Shown one piece after another: positions 8,045 through 16,151 of a DNA stretch of 41,744 nt. The translations under genes and the position numbers were made by a program. Positions within the stretch are counted from its first letter, which is position 1, and every line of letters starts with the position of its first letter. This stretch comes from Defluviitaleaceae bacterium (GTDB lineage: Bacteria > Bacillota > Clostridia > Lachnospirales > WQUN01): the NCBI GenBank assembly GCA_009781755.1, contig WQVD01000026.1:1-41744 (forward strand). The letters are read 5' to 3'. Under the pieces are notes generated by a model that was given only the letters and a program-made list of their open reading frames with translations, ran no database searches and had not been told where the DNA came from.

Positions 8045-8666
8045 CGTTTTCGCCGCTGCTGTCGTCATCGCTATCAATATTATTACCGATGCTGTCGTCA
8101 TCGCCGCCCTCAGCCACAGCTGTCCGGTTATTAAAAGGCCAAGGCGCGTCCTTGCCCAAATATATCATCGCTGCCAAAGCCGCAAACGTTCCCACCGTAA
8201 TAAAAACATCTGCCAAATTAAAAATAGCAAACCGCACAAACAAAAATTCAATCATGTCCACGACATAACCCAACCGCACACGGTCAATCCAGTTTCCCAG
8301 CCCCCCGCCAATAATCAGCAACAGCGGCACACGCACCAGCCACATTTTGCGCGTGTCGGGCAGTTTGAAATAATACCAGCCCACCACGGCCAACATCGCG
8401 AATACCAACACCGTCAGCACCCAGCGCCCCCAACCTGCTCCCCCCAAGAAACCAAAAGCCGCCCCTGTGTTGTGGAAATAAGTGAGCCCCAGCACCCCAT
8501 TTATCAATGTGCGCGGCCCACTCCCCGCCAAATTCGCCGACGACCATGCCTTTAACCATTGATCTAACGCCACCATCAACATATTGGCAAAAAGAAAAGC
8601 ACACCCAAGAAATAATTTTCTCGGTGTGCTTTTCGTGTGGGTGGTGAGTATATTTTCGTTATTCAT
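8034..8666 (-). CDS. lspA: lipoprotein signal peptidase II with acidic C-terminal tail
   Basis: 210 residues, aspartic protease of the inner membrane that cleaves prolipoproteins after Cys lipidation; at least two lipoproteins are encoded in this window. TM1 leads into VALDQWLKAW. The catalytic regions are FHNTGAAFGFL, GGGLGNWIDRVRLGYVVDMIEF (first Asp) and FAIFNLADVFITVG (second Asp). Four membrane segments are visible. The tail of about 30 residues is unusually acidic (DDDSIGNNIDSDDDSSGEND) and beyond the usual family length. The start at 8666 overlaps the pfkA stop by 8 nt; an intrinsic-terminator-like hairpin lies within codons 12-24. No RBS is evident, so coupling to pfkA is likely. Confidence 0.93.
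   Translation of the reverse strand: MNNENILTTHTKSTPRKLFLGCAFLFANMLMVALDQWLKAWSSANLAGSGPRTLINGVLGLTYFHNTGAAFGFLGGAGWGRWVLTVLVFAMLAVVGWYYFKLPDTRKMWLVRVPLLLIIGGGLGNWIDRVRLGYVVDMIEFLFVRFAIFNLADVFITVGTFAALAAMIYLGKDAPWPFNNRTAVAEGGDDDSIGNNIDSDDDSSGENDDE
8589..8633 (-). terminator. terminator-like hairpin inside the 5' part of lspA
   Basis: Read on the minus strand: AAAAGCACACC, an inner stem AGAAA/TTTCT, then GGTGTGCTTTT followed by CTTTTT. The 11-bp perfect stem with a T-rich 3' side has all the marks of an intrinsic terminator for pfkA. It lies 26 nt after the pfkA stop but inside lspA, encoding part of its first membrane segment. Confidence 0.65.
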
Positions 8667-9789
8667 CGCCGAAGGAGATGCCCAGCTTCTTCGCGGTTTG
8701 CACGAGCTCGCCGTTGGGGTCAACGACTTTGTCGCCGCCTTTTGCGGTTTCGCCGGTGATTTTGGCACCGCCTACGACATCTTCCAAGCTCACATAGTTC
8801 ATCTTGCCGTCTTGCAAGCTCACCATGTTGCCGAAATTTTCTTCCTTTATAAGTTCCGCCGCTTTCACGCCGTACCGTGACGACAGCAATCGGTCTGCGG
8901 GTGATGTATCGCCGCCGCGTTGGATATGTCCCAATGTGCAGTAACGTACTTCGTTGGTAACGCCGGGGTGGTTTTCTAGCTGGTGGGCAATTTTCGCCGC
9001 AACGCCGCCAAAACGGATGGAGTCTGCGCTGTCCTCCACGATTTTTCCGATGCTGGCAGAACCGCCTTTTTCTACGGCACCTTCCGTAACAACGATAATC
9101 GTGAATTCCTTGCCGCGTGCTTTGCGTTCGTCCACTTTTTTTACAATGTTATCAATGCTGTATTCAATTTCTGGGATAAGAATCACGTCGGCAGAGCCGG
9201 CGATACCTGCGTGCAGCGCAATCCAGCCCGCGCTACGCCCCATGGCTTCTACAATCATGATGCGGTGATGGCTTTCTGCCGTGGTGTGCAAGCGGCCAAG
9301 ATTTTCGGTCACGATGTTAACCGCCGTGTCAAAGCCGAAGGTCACTTCTGTAGAGGCCAAGTCGTTGTCAATCGTCTTAGGCACGCCAATCACCTTCACG
9401 CCCTTACGCGCGAAGTCGCGTGCGCTGGTTAATGTACCGTCGCCGCCCAACACGACCAAAACTTCTACGCCTTCTTTTTTCATGTTTTCCACGGCCACGT
9501 CGGAAACATCCTTCTTCACGTTAACGCCGTTTTCTTCTACAGTGAAGTTGAACAGGTTGTCCTTGTTCGAATTAAATAAAATAGTACCGCCCTTGTGCAA
9601 GATTCCCGAAGTGGTCTGTCTGTCCAGCTTCATGTAATCGTTGTTGTACAAGCCACGGTACCCAAATTTGTAGCCGATAAGTTCATAATCCATCGTGTTC
9701 AAGCAAGCGCGAACAAACGCATGGATTACCGCATTCAGCCCCGGCGCGTCGCCGCCTCCTGTCAAAATTGCAATCCTCTTTTTTGCCAT
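8659..9789 (-). CDS. pfkA: 6-phosphofructokinase
   Basis: 376 residues, catalyses fructose-6-phosphate to fructose-1,6-bisphosphate in glycolysis. ATP/PPi loop GGGDAPGLNAV (residues 10-20), phosphoryl-donor loop VVLGGDGTLTSA, catalytic PKTIDNDL, substrate loops VEAMGRSAGWIALHAG and GHIQRGGDTSPADR. The donor-site signature is mixed: Gly in GGDGT is the ATP-type residue, while Lys in PKTIDND is shared with PPi-type and long 'group III' enzymes. ATP use is likely but not certain. The ATG at 9789 is chosen for AAAGGAGAACCGACA before it. First gene of a minus-strand operon with lspA and rluD, transcribed divergently from rplM. Confidence 0.95.
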   Translation of the reverse strand: MAKKRIAILTGGGDAPGLNAVIHAFVRACLNTMDYELIGYKFGYRGLYNNDYMKLDRQTTSGILHKGGTILFNSNKDNLFNFTVEENGVNVKKDVSDVAVENMKKEGVEVLVVLGGDGTLTSARDFARKGVKVIGVPKTIDNDLASTEVTFGFDTAVNIVTENLGRLHTTAESHHRIMIVEAMGRSAGWIALHAGIAGSADVILIPEIEYSIDNIVKKVDERKARGKEFTIIVVTEGAVEKGGSASIGKIVEDSADSIRFGGVAAKIAHQLENHPGVTNEVRYCTLGHIQRGGDTSPADRLLSSRYGVKAAELIKEENFGNMVSLQDGKMNYVSLEDVVGGAKITGETAKGGDKVVDPNGELVQTAKKLGISFGDE

Positions 9790-9831
9790 TTGTCGGTTCT
9801 CCTTTTTATTTGAAAATAAAACGCGAATCGC

Positions 9832-9860
9832 ATTGTAACTCATATTTTTCATTTTGTCTT
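9832..9860 (-). promoter_or_regulatory. probable pfkA promoter
   Basis: On the minus strand: AAGACA (9860-9855), a 17-nt spacer, then TACAAT (9837-9832), about 40 nt before the pfkA start. The -35 overlaps that of the divergent rplM promoter inside the inverted repeat TTGTC-TT-GACAA, so the two promoters may interfere. Confidence 0.5.
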
Positions 9861-9887
9861 GACAATTTTAAATATTTTGTCTAAAGT
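9859..9887 (+). promoter_or_regulatory. sigma-A promoter of rplM-rpsI
   Basis: Consensus -35 TTGACA (9859-9864), a 17-nt spacer and -10 TAAAGT (9882-9887). Transcription should start near 9894, giving a leader of about 60 nt. Confidence 0.8.
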
Positions 9888-9893
9888 GTCGGG

Positions 9894-9953
9894 TGAATGC
9901 CAGCGTCACTGCCCCGTACGCTGAAATTATTTTAAATCGGAAAGAGGTATTTC
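9894..9953 (+). ncRNA. rplM leader, possible L13 autoregulatory element
   Basis: The 5' leader before rplM can form CAGCGT-cactgccccgt-ACGCTG followed by an RBS region (GGAAAGAGG). Bacillota commonly carry an L13-binding leader at this position for autogenous control. Position and hairpin fit, but I could not match the consensus base by base. Confidence 0.4.
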
Positions 9954-10391
9954 ATGCGTACCACCTATATTACTAAGCCGCTGGAAGTCGAACGCAAGTG
10001 GTTTGTCGTTGACGCGGCGGAGAAGAATTTGGGTCGTTTGTCCACCCAAGTAGCGCATATTTTGCGTGGCAAGCACAAACCTACTTTCGCGCCCAATGCG
10101 GACGTTGGCGATTACGTAATTATCGTAAACGCAGACAAAATCAGCGTTACCGGCAAAAAAATGAGCCAAAAAACCTATTGGCGTCATTCGGGTTATTTCG
10201 GAAAGAAAAAAGAAATCGTCCTGCAAGAAATGCTTAAAAAGAAGCCCGAATTCGTGCTGTTGCATGCGGTTAAAGGCATGTTGCCCAAAAATAATTTGGG
10301 CCGTCAAATGTTGTCCAAAGTGCACATCTACGCAGGCCCCGATCACAAACATGAAGCGCAAAAGCCGGAAGTATTGACTCTGGCGCAATAA
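9954..10391 (+). CDS. rplM: 50S ribosomal protein L13 (uL13)
   Basis: 145 residues, the usual length. Typical features are [33 protein letters not shown] at the N-terminus (residues 8-40, here abbreviated by its ends), [15 protein letters not shown] in the middle and [24 protein letters not shown] near the end. It binds 23S rRNA early in large-subunit assembly. RBS GAAAGAGG precedes ATG. Followed 20 nt later by rpsI, the near-universal bacterial pair. Confidence 0.97.
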   Translation: MRTTYITKPLEVERKWFVVDAAEKNLGRLSTQVAHILRGKHKPTFAPNADVGDYVIIVNADKISVTGKKMSQKTYWRHSGYFGKKKEIVLQEMLKKKPEFVLLHAVKGMLPKNNLGRQMLSKVHIYAGPDHKHEAQKPEVLTLAQ

Positions 10392-10411
10392 TATAATTAA
10401 AGGAGTACAAT

Positions 10412-10804
10412 ATGCCATCAACATCTTATTACGGCACCGGCAGAAGAAAGAGCGCAGTTGCGCGGGTGTACTTGCTGCCCGGCAAGGGCAACATCACCAT
10501 CAACAAACGCGCCATTGACGACTATTTCGGGTTGGAAACATTAAAGCTTATCGTTCGTCAACCCCTTAACCTAACGGATACGCTGTCCAAATTCGACATT
10601 AAAGTAAACGTGTATGGCGGCGGATATACCGGCCAAGCAGGCGCTATCCGCCATGGAATTTCACGTGCGCTGCTTATTGCGGATGACGACTTCCGCCAGC
10701 CGCTCAAGCGTGCAGGTTTCCTCACGCGTGACCCACGTATGAAAGAACGTAAAAAGTACGGCTTGAAAGGTGCACGCCGTGCGCCCCAATTCTCCAAGCG
10801 TTAA
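10412..10804 (+). CDS. rpsI: 30S ribosomal protein S9 (uS9)
   Basis: 130 residues with [19 protein letters not shown] at the N-terminus, [19 protein letters not shown] in the middle and the basic tail [17 protein letters not shown] whose final Lys-Arg reaches the decoding centre. RBS AAAGGAG is 7 nt before ATG. Second gene of the rplM operon; an intrinsic terminator follows. Confidence 0.97.
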   Translation: MPSTSYYGTGRRKSAVARVYLLPGKGNITINKRAIDDYFGLETLKLIVRQPLNLTDTLSKFDIKVNVYGGGYTGQAGAIRHGISRALLIADDDFRQPLKRAGFLTRDPRMKERKKYGLKGARRAPQFSKR

Positions 10805-10823
10805 TTTTCTTCCTAAAAATAAG

Positions 10824-10860
10824 CAAAACCCCCGCCCAAAAATTGGTGTCGGGGGTTTTG
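10824..10860 (+). terminator. rplM-rpsI terminator hairpin abutting the ispE start
   Basis: CAAAACCCCCG (10824-10834) pairs perfectly with CGGGGGTTTTG (10850-10860). The last paired base is 5 nt before the ispE ATG, and the GGGGG in the 3' arm is the only purine-rich stretch that could serve as an RBS for ispE. The T run is short (TTTT), so readthrough is plausible. Confidence 0.7.
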
Positions 10861-10865
10861 TGCAA

Positions 10866-11744
10866 ATGCAAGCTTTTTCCAAAATTAACCTTTATTTGGA
10901 AGTTTTGGAAAAAAGAAGTGATGGCTACCATAATTTGTCTACGGTAATGCAATCATTGGGTTTATGCGACCTTATAACATTAAGTACCGAAGTGGCAAAT
11001 GCATGTCGCGCTCTTAAATTACAACTAACATGTGATGATCCCCATTTGCCTGTGGACAAACGCAACTTAGTTTACCGGGCAGCAGACTATATATTGAAAC
11101 GATATAAAATCAACGTACCCGTTTCCATTAAAATCGAAAAAAATATCCCTATTGCAGCAGGATTGGGCGGGGGAAGCAGTGATTGTGCGGCTACGTTGGT
11201 GGGACTGAACAAACTGTTTTCGCTGGGGTTGACTGCGGACGAGCTGTGTGAAATAGGTTTAACATTCGGGGCGGACGTGCCTTTTTGCATTCGTGGTGGT
11301 ACCCAGCTTGCCGAAGGGGTAGGGGAACGGCTGACAATACTGCCGCCGCACCCTACTTGTTGGATTGTCTTAGCACGTGTGCCGGTCGAAGTATCAACTG
11401 CAAATATATTTTCAAAAATTCGGCTGGATAGAACACGGGCTGAGCAATCGGATAAGAATGTAATAACAACAAAAAATGCGATTGCCGCTGGGAACGTAGC
11501 GCAAATTGCCGGGGCATTTTACAATCGGTTAACCGGAATCACCGCCGCTGCGCATCCCGAAGTGAATGAATTAATAATGAAAATAAAGACCTTGGGCGCG
11601 ATTAATGCCGCCATGAGCGGTTCAGGGCCTACGGTTTTTGGATATTTTAACAACGAGGACACCGCGAAGAATGCTTGCGCGGAGTTGAAAAAAACAATCC
11701 AAAGCGTATACATAACGCAACCCGAAAGGATGAGGATGATATGA
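10866..11744 (+). CDS. ispE: 4-diphosphocytidyl-2-C-methyl-D-erythritol kinase
   Basis: 292 residues, GHMP kinase of the MEP isoprenoid pathway, phosphorylating CDP-ME on the 2-hydroxyl. The N-terminal KINLYLEVLEKRSDGYHNL is the family hallmark. The GHMP ATP loop is PIAAGLGGGSSDCAATL (near residues 95-111), and the C-terminal glycine motif is AAMSGSGPTVFGYF. ATG 10866 is chosen because KINLYLEV normally begins a few residues after the start; the only other nearby choice is GTG 10860. The start lies directly behind a hairpin that sequesters its potential RBS. The stop TGA overlaps the ATG of the next gene (ATGA at 11741). Confidence 0.94.
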   Translation: MQAFSKINLYLEVLEKRSDGYHNLSTVMQSLGLCDLITLSTEVANACRALKLQLTCDDPHLPVDKRNLVYRAADYILKRYKINVPVSIKIEKNIPIAAGLGGGSSDCAATLVGLNKLFSLGLTADELCEIGLTFGADVPFCIRGGTQLAEGVGERLTILPPHPTCWIVLARVPVEVSTANIFSKIRLDRTRAEQSDKNVITTKNAIAAGNVAQIAGAFYNRLTGITAAAHPEVNELIMKIKTLGAINAAMSGSGPTVFGYFNNEDTAKNACAELKKTIQSVYITQPERMRMI

Positions 11745-13720
11745 AGCGATTGTCACGATTTTTTGCGGTTATCTTGATTATGGTGATGGTGCTGCCGTTT
11801 GTATTTATCGTGCCAGTAGCGGCATCTACAACTGCACAAAACTTCAATGATGTACCGCCGTCACATTTTGCTTTTGACGCAATCAATTGGGTGTCAAACC
11901 CAACCAACGGTGGTTTCATGGTGGGGGATTTGGCAGGCAATTTTCATCCGAGCCAAACGATGACGAACTTTGAAGCGGCGCGGATTTTTGCGATGGCGGC
12001 GGGTTTCCGTTCTGCGGCGCATCCTGTTTCGCCGGAGTTGCGTGCGGAAATTAACCGATCATTTGATGAATGGCGGCCATTTATTGATACGATGGCAGCA
12101 CAAAACACACAATGGAGCCGCATTGCAGACCGTGAAATCGCATTCTTGCTATACCGCGGCGTATTGACCGAAGCTGATGTTGCAACTTTTATTGGCGCAC
12201 GCTTGACGCGGCAGGAAGCCGCTACATGGATGGTGCGGTTAATAGGGCAACAAACGCAAGCGGCAGCAATTAACTTGCCGGTATCCGAACCGTTTGCAGA
12301 TAATGCAAGCATATCGCCGATGTTTATCCGTTATGTTTATTATGCGCGTGCAGCGGGGATCATTTCTGGAAACAACAATAATATGTTTAACCCGAGTGAA
12401 AATGTGACCCGTGCGCAATTGGCTGTAATTTTTTATAACACATTGGGTGGTAGTGATGGCACGACGCAAACATTGCCGCCGGGTACGACCACGCCGGTTG
12501 CGACTGTATCGGGCGTGGTGGAGTTGTTGTACCGTAACACGCAATTATTCATAGCGTCTCCGATGGGACCGCAAAATTATATTATTGCGCATGATGCGAT
12601 TATCGTGGTAGATCATGTGCAACGCAGCGCTGCATTTATCCGCACGGGTATGACGGTGAATGCGGTGTTAAATGCACAGAGCGAAATCATAAGCCTGGTG
12701 GCGCGAACAACGGTGGATACAACGCCTCCGCTGGGGTCACCGCCGTCGTCGCAATTACCGCCAACACTGCTACCCCCCAACCAAGGCGGGCTGCGTTTGT
12801 ATGCGGATGAAGGATTTATCGTGTCTGTAACGACCAATCCGGCAACCGTGACCGTGCGCACCCAAAGGGTACGCATCACCGGCCAAATCGTAGACGAAGT
12901 ACGCACCTTTACCGTGGCGCATAACGCTTTGATTACACGTGGTGGCGTTGCCGTGCCGTTATCAAATGCACAAGTAAACGATATCGCATTTTTCCGTTTT
13001 AACGGCACGACGATTCATGAATTGGAAATGGAAGAACGTGAGCGTTCCATGGAAGGTGTGTTGTTGGAGCGCCGGTTAATCGATTTACAAGGCAACCAAG
13101 CCATCGTAATTGAATCGCCCTTGGGTGCGCGTTATGAACTGCGTGTGGCGGCGAATACCGTTATTACGCGTGGAACGTTTGCGAATGTGCGCTTGCAAGA
13201 CTTGCGCATTGGCGACAGCGTGCATGTGACAATTGAAGGAGGCGTGATGACGCGCCTGCATGCCGTGGGCGAACGTTCGATCATCGAAGGCCGCTTAACG
13301 GAATTGCGTATAACGCAAAACTTCTCGGAAGTGCGTATACAGGACGATGAAGGACATGTACAGACTTATACAATTTTGCCGGGGACATTTGACGTGTACG
13401 CATTGCGGATTGGTATGGATGTGCGGTTCTTCCTAGATAGCTGGGAAGTACTTGATGTACAAGTGATTACACGTGGTGATCAGCAACCTACGGCTGTGCT
13501 GGGCAATATCCAATCCATTACCGCCGGACAAACATTGGTAGTTGTACAAATGGACGGCAACCAGCCGCGTGCGCATACTGTAGTGGTCAATAACCAAACG
13601 ACCATAACCGGCACGGGCATGCAATTGAACCTAAGCGATTTGCGCGTAAATATGAATGTATATGTGGTATTTATGGGGCCGCAGTCCAATGTGGCAAGGT
13701 CAATCATCATACTGCCGTGA
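11741..13720 (+). CDS. SLH-domain surface protein
   Basis: 659 residues. An N-terminal signal peptide (MKRLSRFF, hydrophobic core, cleavage after VAAS near residue 28) is followed by three S-layer-homology modules at about 34-88 (FNDVPPSHFAFDAINWV), 118-168 and 178-232 (NPSENVTRAQLAVIFYNTL). These modules bind pyruvylated secondary cell-wall polymer. After a Thr/Pro linker come repeated beta-rich units of 60-80 residues without a recognised enzyme motif (GVVELLYRNTQLFIASP; GVLLERRLIDLQGNQAIVIE; GRLTELRITQNFSEVRI; GNIQSITAGQTLVVVQ). It is probably a structural or binding wall protein. Start ATG overlaps the ispE stop; RBS AAGGATGAGG. The next gene starts inside its stop codon. Confidence 0.88.
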   Translation: MKRLSRFFAVILIMVMVLPFVFIVPVAASTTAQNFNDVPPSHFAFDAINWVSNPTNGGFMVGDLAGNFHPSQTMTNFEAARIFAMAAGFRSAAHPVSPELRAEINRSFDEWRPFIDTMAAQNTQWSRIADREIAFLLYRGVLTEADVATFIGARLTRQEAATWMVRLIGQQTQAAAINLPVSEPFADNASISPMFIRYVYYARAAGIISGNNNNMFNPSENVTRAQLAVIFYNTLGGSDGTTQTLPPGTTTPVATVSGVVELLYRNTQLFIASPMGPQNYIIAHDAIIVVDHVQRSAAFIRTGMTVNAVLNAQSEIISLVARTTVDTTPPLGSPPSSQLPPTLLPPNQGGLRLYADEGFIVSVTTNPATVTVRTQRVRITGQIVDEVRTFTVAHNALITRGGVAVPLSNAQVNDIAFFRFNGTTIHELEMEERERSMEGVLLERRLIDLQGNQAIVIESPLGARYELRVAANTVITRGTFANVRLQDLRIGDSVHVTIEGGVMTRLHAVGERSIIEGRLTELRITQNFSEVRIQDDEGHVQTYTILPGTFDVYALRIGMDVRFFLDSWEVLDVQVITRGDQQPTAVLGNIQSITAGQTLVVVQMDGNQPRAHTVVVNNQTTITGTGMQLNLSDLRVNMNVYVVFMGPQSNVARSIIILP

Positions 13721-14955
13721 GTAAACCGCCCGACGGCTTGACACCCCTCCCCAAACCGATACGGATGGAGGTGCCGAAGGGGGAAGCGACCAGTTCCGGT
13801 TACAACCGGAAAAAACCGACGCGGGAACCGTTGAAACGTGTACCCCCGCCAAAGCGCGATACCCCCGGTGCAAATAGCAAGAGCAAAGGCCAGCGTCATT
13901 TTGAGCAGGCCCAGCGGTCGCATGAGCGACGGCCTACACCAAAGAAGAAAAACACCCGACGCAAACAAGGCCGGTATTCCAAGGAAATCGGCATTTTTTG
14001 CTTGGGTTTGATTTGTGTGGCGTTTATTGTTTTGATTGCGATATTGTTGACGAGCAGCAATGCGCTAGCAGTGTATTTGGATGATGAGCGTATCGGTTAT
14101 TTGCCCTTGAACCGCCAAACGCGAGAATGGGATGCAGAATATGTACAAGAACAAGCCATTTTGCACCGCTCGGCCATGGTGGGTCCGCAGGTGACAATAC
14201 AAGTGAACGAGCAAGTGCGCTTGGTGCCTGTGCGTGCACGGCGCGGTGCATTAATTAGCGCTACCATCGCGGATGTAATTACGCAAGTAAGCGGAGAATT
14301 TACGTATCAAATTATGGCGCAGGCGATTTATGTGGATGGTGAACGTATTGCTGTAATGCAATCGTTGGCGTTGGCGGAACATATTGAGCGGCACTTTACC
14401 GCGCCGTTTCAAGTATCAGCGAATGCGACCACAACGATCTTGGGATGGCAGTTGCGTACAGTGGTTTCCGACGGCACGGACTTGGACTCGGTGGATGTGG
14501 CGATAACGCGGTTGGATGTGCGGGTGGAAGATGTTTACCGGTACATTGTACAATCGGGTGATACATTGTATGGCATTGCATCTCGGCATGGCGTTTCTGC
14601 CGATGTTATGCTGCACGATAATGGATTAACGCGGCAGTCGGTTCCCCATCCGGGGGATGTGATAAACATCCGCACGATGCGTCCGAAACTGACAGTGCGC
14701 GCAGAAGTGACCGAAACCAGAACAGAAATTATCCCCATGGAGCGCATCGTCGAATATGACGACGAAATGGCCATTGGCGACGTGAACATCATCAGCGAAG
14801 GACGTGAAGGCGAGCGCCGCATAACAGAGCGATTGGTTTTCTATAACGGCGAATTGCGCAGCGAAGAAATTTTGGAAGAAACGATCTTGGTGGAAGCCCA
14901 AGACCGCCATGAGGTAATGGGAACATCCGAATCGGTTGCACCCCCCTGGCGATAA
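13717..14955 (+). CDS. membrane-anchored LysM and G5 domain protein
   Basis: 412 residues from GTG 13717, which overlaps the preceding TGA (GTGA). Residues 1-89 are a long basic Pro/Lys/Arg-rich cytoplasmic segment, 90-112 one membrane span, 113-270 an unrecognised external region. Residues 275-319 are a LysM peptidoglycan-binding module (YIVQSGDTLYGIASRHGV to HPGDVINI) and 323-402 a G5 domain (VTETRTEIIPMERIVEYDDE to ETILVEA). In Clostridia LysM-G5 pairs usually end in an M23 endopeptidase; here the protein stops just after G5, so it can only bind wall. Organised tail-to-head with the SLH gene, it probably belongs to one envelope operon running on from ispE. Confidence 0.85.
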   Translation: MSKPPDGLTPLPKPIRMEVPKGEATSSGYNRKKPTREPLKRVPPPKRDTPGANSKSKGQRHFEQAQRSHERRPTPKKKNTRRKQGRYSKEIGIFCLGLICVAFIVLIAILLTSSNALAVYLDDERIGYLPLNRQTREWDAEYVQEQAILHRSAMVGPQVTIQVNEQVRLVPVRARRGALISATIADVITQVSGEFTYQIMAQAIYVDGERIAVMQSLALAEHIERHFTAPFQVSANATTTILGWQLRTVVSDGTDLDSVDVAITRLDVRVEDVYRYIVQSGDTLYGIASRHGVSADVMLHDNGLTRQSVPHPGDVINIRTMRPKLTVRAEVTETRTEIIPMERIVEYDDEMAIGDVNIISEGREGERRITERLVFYNGELRSEEILEETILVEAQDRHEVMGTSESVAPPWR

Positions 14956-14977
14956 CGGACACGCACAGTATCAACGC

Positions 14978-15007
14978 TCCCCACGTTATTGGACGCGGGG
15001 ATTTTTT
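14978..15007 (+). terminator. terminator after the LysM-G5 gene
   Basis: TCCCC-a-CG, loop ttattgga, CG-c-GGGGA followed by TTTTTT. It ends the ispE-SLH-LysM unit before the coaE-coaD promoter. Confidence 0.75.
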
Positions 15008-15016
15008 ATATCTGTG

Positions 15017-15025
15017 TGTTATACT
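15017..15025 (+). promoter_or_regulatory. extended -10 promoter for the coaE-coaD gene
   Basis: TGT-TATACT at 15017-15025 matches an extended -10 (TGnTATAAT type), with no good -35 at 17 nt. It lies 32 nt before the GTG start. Confidence 0.45.
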
Positions 15026-15056
15026 GTAATTATTCGAACAAGCAGGAGTGATTTGT

Positions 15057-16094
15057 GTGGTAATTGGCATAACAGGCGGCAGCGGTAGCGGAAAAAGCAC
15101 GATAGCACAGGGATTGGGTTATAAAATTATTGATGTGGATAGCGTGTACCATGGATTACTGGAGACAAGCGAAGAATTGCGCTATGCCTTGGTGCAATCA
15201 TTCGGCACATTTGACCGCAAGGTTTTGGCGGGGATTGTGTTCACTAACTTGGTTGAATTGGAGAAATTAAATCATATATGTGCGCGTTTTATCATACCGG
15301 CGGTAAAGGAGCGTCTGGCGGAATTTAATGAAAACGTTGTGATTGACGCGGCGGTGCTTTTTGAGTTGGGGCTGGAGATGTATTGCGATATAACGGTGGC
15401 GGTTGTGGCCACGCAGGAAGAACGGCTGCTGCGCATCGTGGGGCGTGACGGGTTGCGACTGGACTCGGCGCAGGCACGTATAAACGCGCAGAAACCGGAT
15501 ACGTTTTATATCCGAAAAGCCGATTTTGTTGTGTATAACAACAGCTTGATCATGGACGCGGTGAAGGCGATTAAAAACCGCTTGCTGATTGGCAACCGAA
15601 AAGCGGTGTATGGGGGTACGTTTGACCCGCCTACGTTGGGGCATTTGGATGTTATTAAACGTGCGGCATTGCTATATGAAAAATTGCATGTGGTGGTGCT
15701 GGTGAACGAAATGAAGAAACCTGTATTCAGTGTGGCGGAGCGCGTGGAAATGCTGCGCGCCATCACCGACGATGTTCCCAACATAGACGTGGACTGCTTT
15801 GATGGTTTGCTGGCCAAATATGCGCAAAACAAGCGCGCGCGGTACTCTGTGCGCGGTGTGCGCAATGGATTCGATGCGGAGTACGAGCGCCCCATGTTCG
15901 AATTTAACGCACAGATTGCACGGGAGGAATATGGGTTTGCGTTGGATACGATCTTCATCCCGACCACGCGCGATCATGCCGATACGAGCTCCGGCAATGT
16001 GTGCCGCTTGCTGTCGGGCGGGGCGTACAAAGTCGCCGAGAAGTACCTAGATCCGCGGATTGCAGAGCGGGTGATTGCGCGGTTTAGGCAATAA
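15057..16094 (+). CDS. coaE-coaD: fused dephospho-CoA kinase / phosphopantetheine adenylyltransferase
   Basis: 345 residues joining the last two steps of CoA synthesis. Residues 1 to about 178 are CoaE: P-loop GITGGSGSGKST, IIDVDSVYH, DAAVLFELGLE (the PLLFE-type motif), INAQKPDTFYIRKADFVVYNN. From about residue 182 the CoaD domain begins: AVYGGTFDPPTLGHLDVIKRA with its T/HxGH motif, NEMKKPVFSVAERVEML, RYSVRGVRNGFDAEYE and HADTSSGNVCRLLSGG. Bacteria normally carry these as separate genes. Animal CoA synthase also fuses them but with the adenylyltransferase first. GTG 15057 is preferred over GTG 15048 because AGGAG (15044-15048) then lies 8 nt upstream. No frameshift or linker repeat is visible at the junction. 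Confidence 0.93.
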   Translation: MVIGITGGSGSGKSTIAQGLGYKIIDVDSVYHGLLETSEELRYALVQSFGTFDRKVLAGIVFTNLVELEKLNHICARFIIPAVKERLAEFNENVVIDAAVLFELGLEMYCDITVAVVATQEERLLRIVGRDGLRLDSAQARINAQKPDTFYIRKADFVVYNNSLIMDAVKAIKNRLLIGNRKAVYGGTFDPPTLGHLDVIKRAALLYEKLHVVVLVNEMKKPVFSVAERVEMLRAITDDVPNIDVDCFDGLLAKYAQNKRARYSVRGVRNGFDAEYERPMFEFNAQIAREEYGFALDTIFIPTTRDHADTSSGNVCRLLSGGAYKVAEKYLDPRIAERVIARFRQ

Positions 16095-16109
16095 TTTAAT
16101 TTTCATTGG

Positions 16110-16151
16110 AAAATCCAACGGGTGGCAACGTTGTAACCCGTTGGATTTTTT
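16110..16151 (+). terminator. terminator after coaE-coaD
   Basis: AAAATCCAACGGGT (16110-16123) pairs perfectly with ACCCGTTGGATTTT (16136-16149) and continues into T's, a 14-bp stem 15 nt after the stop. Confidence 0.9.
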
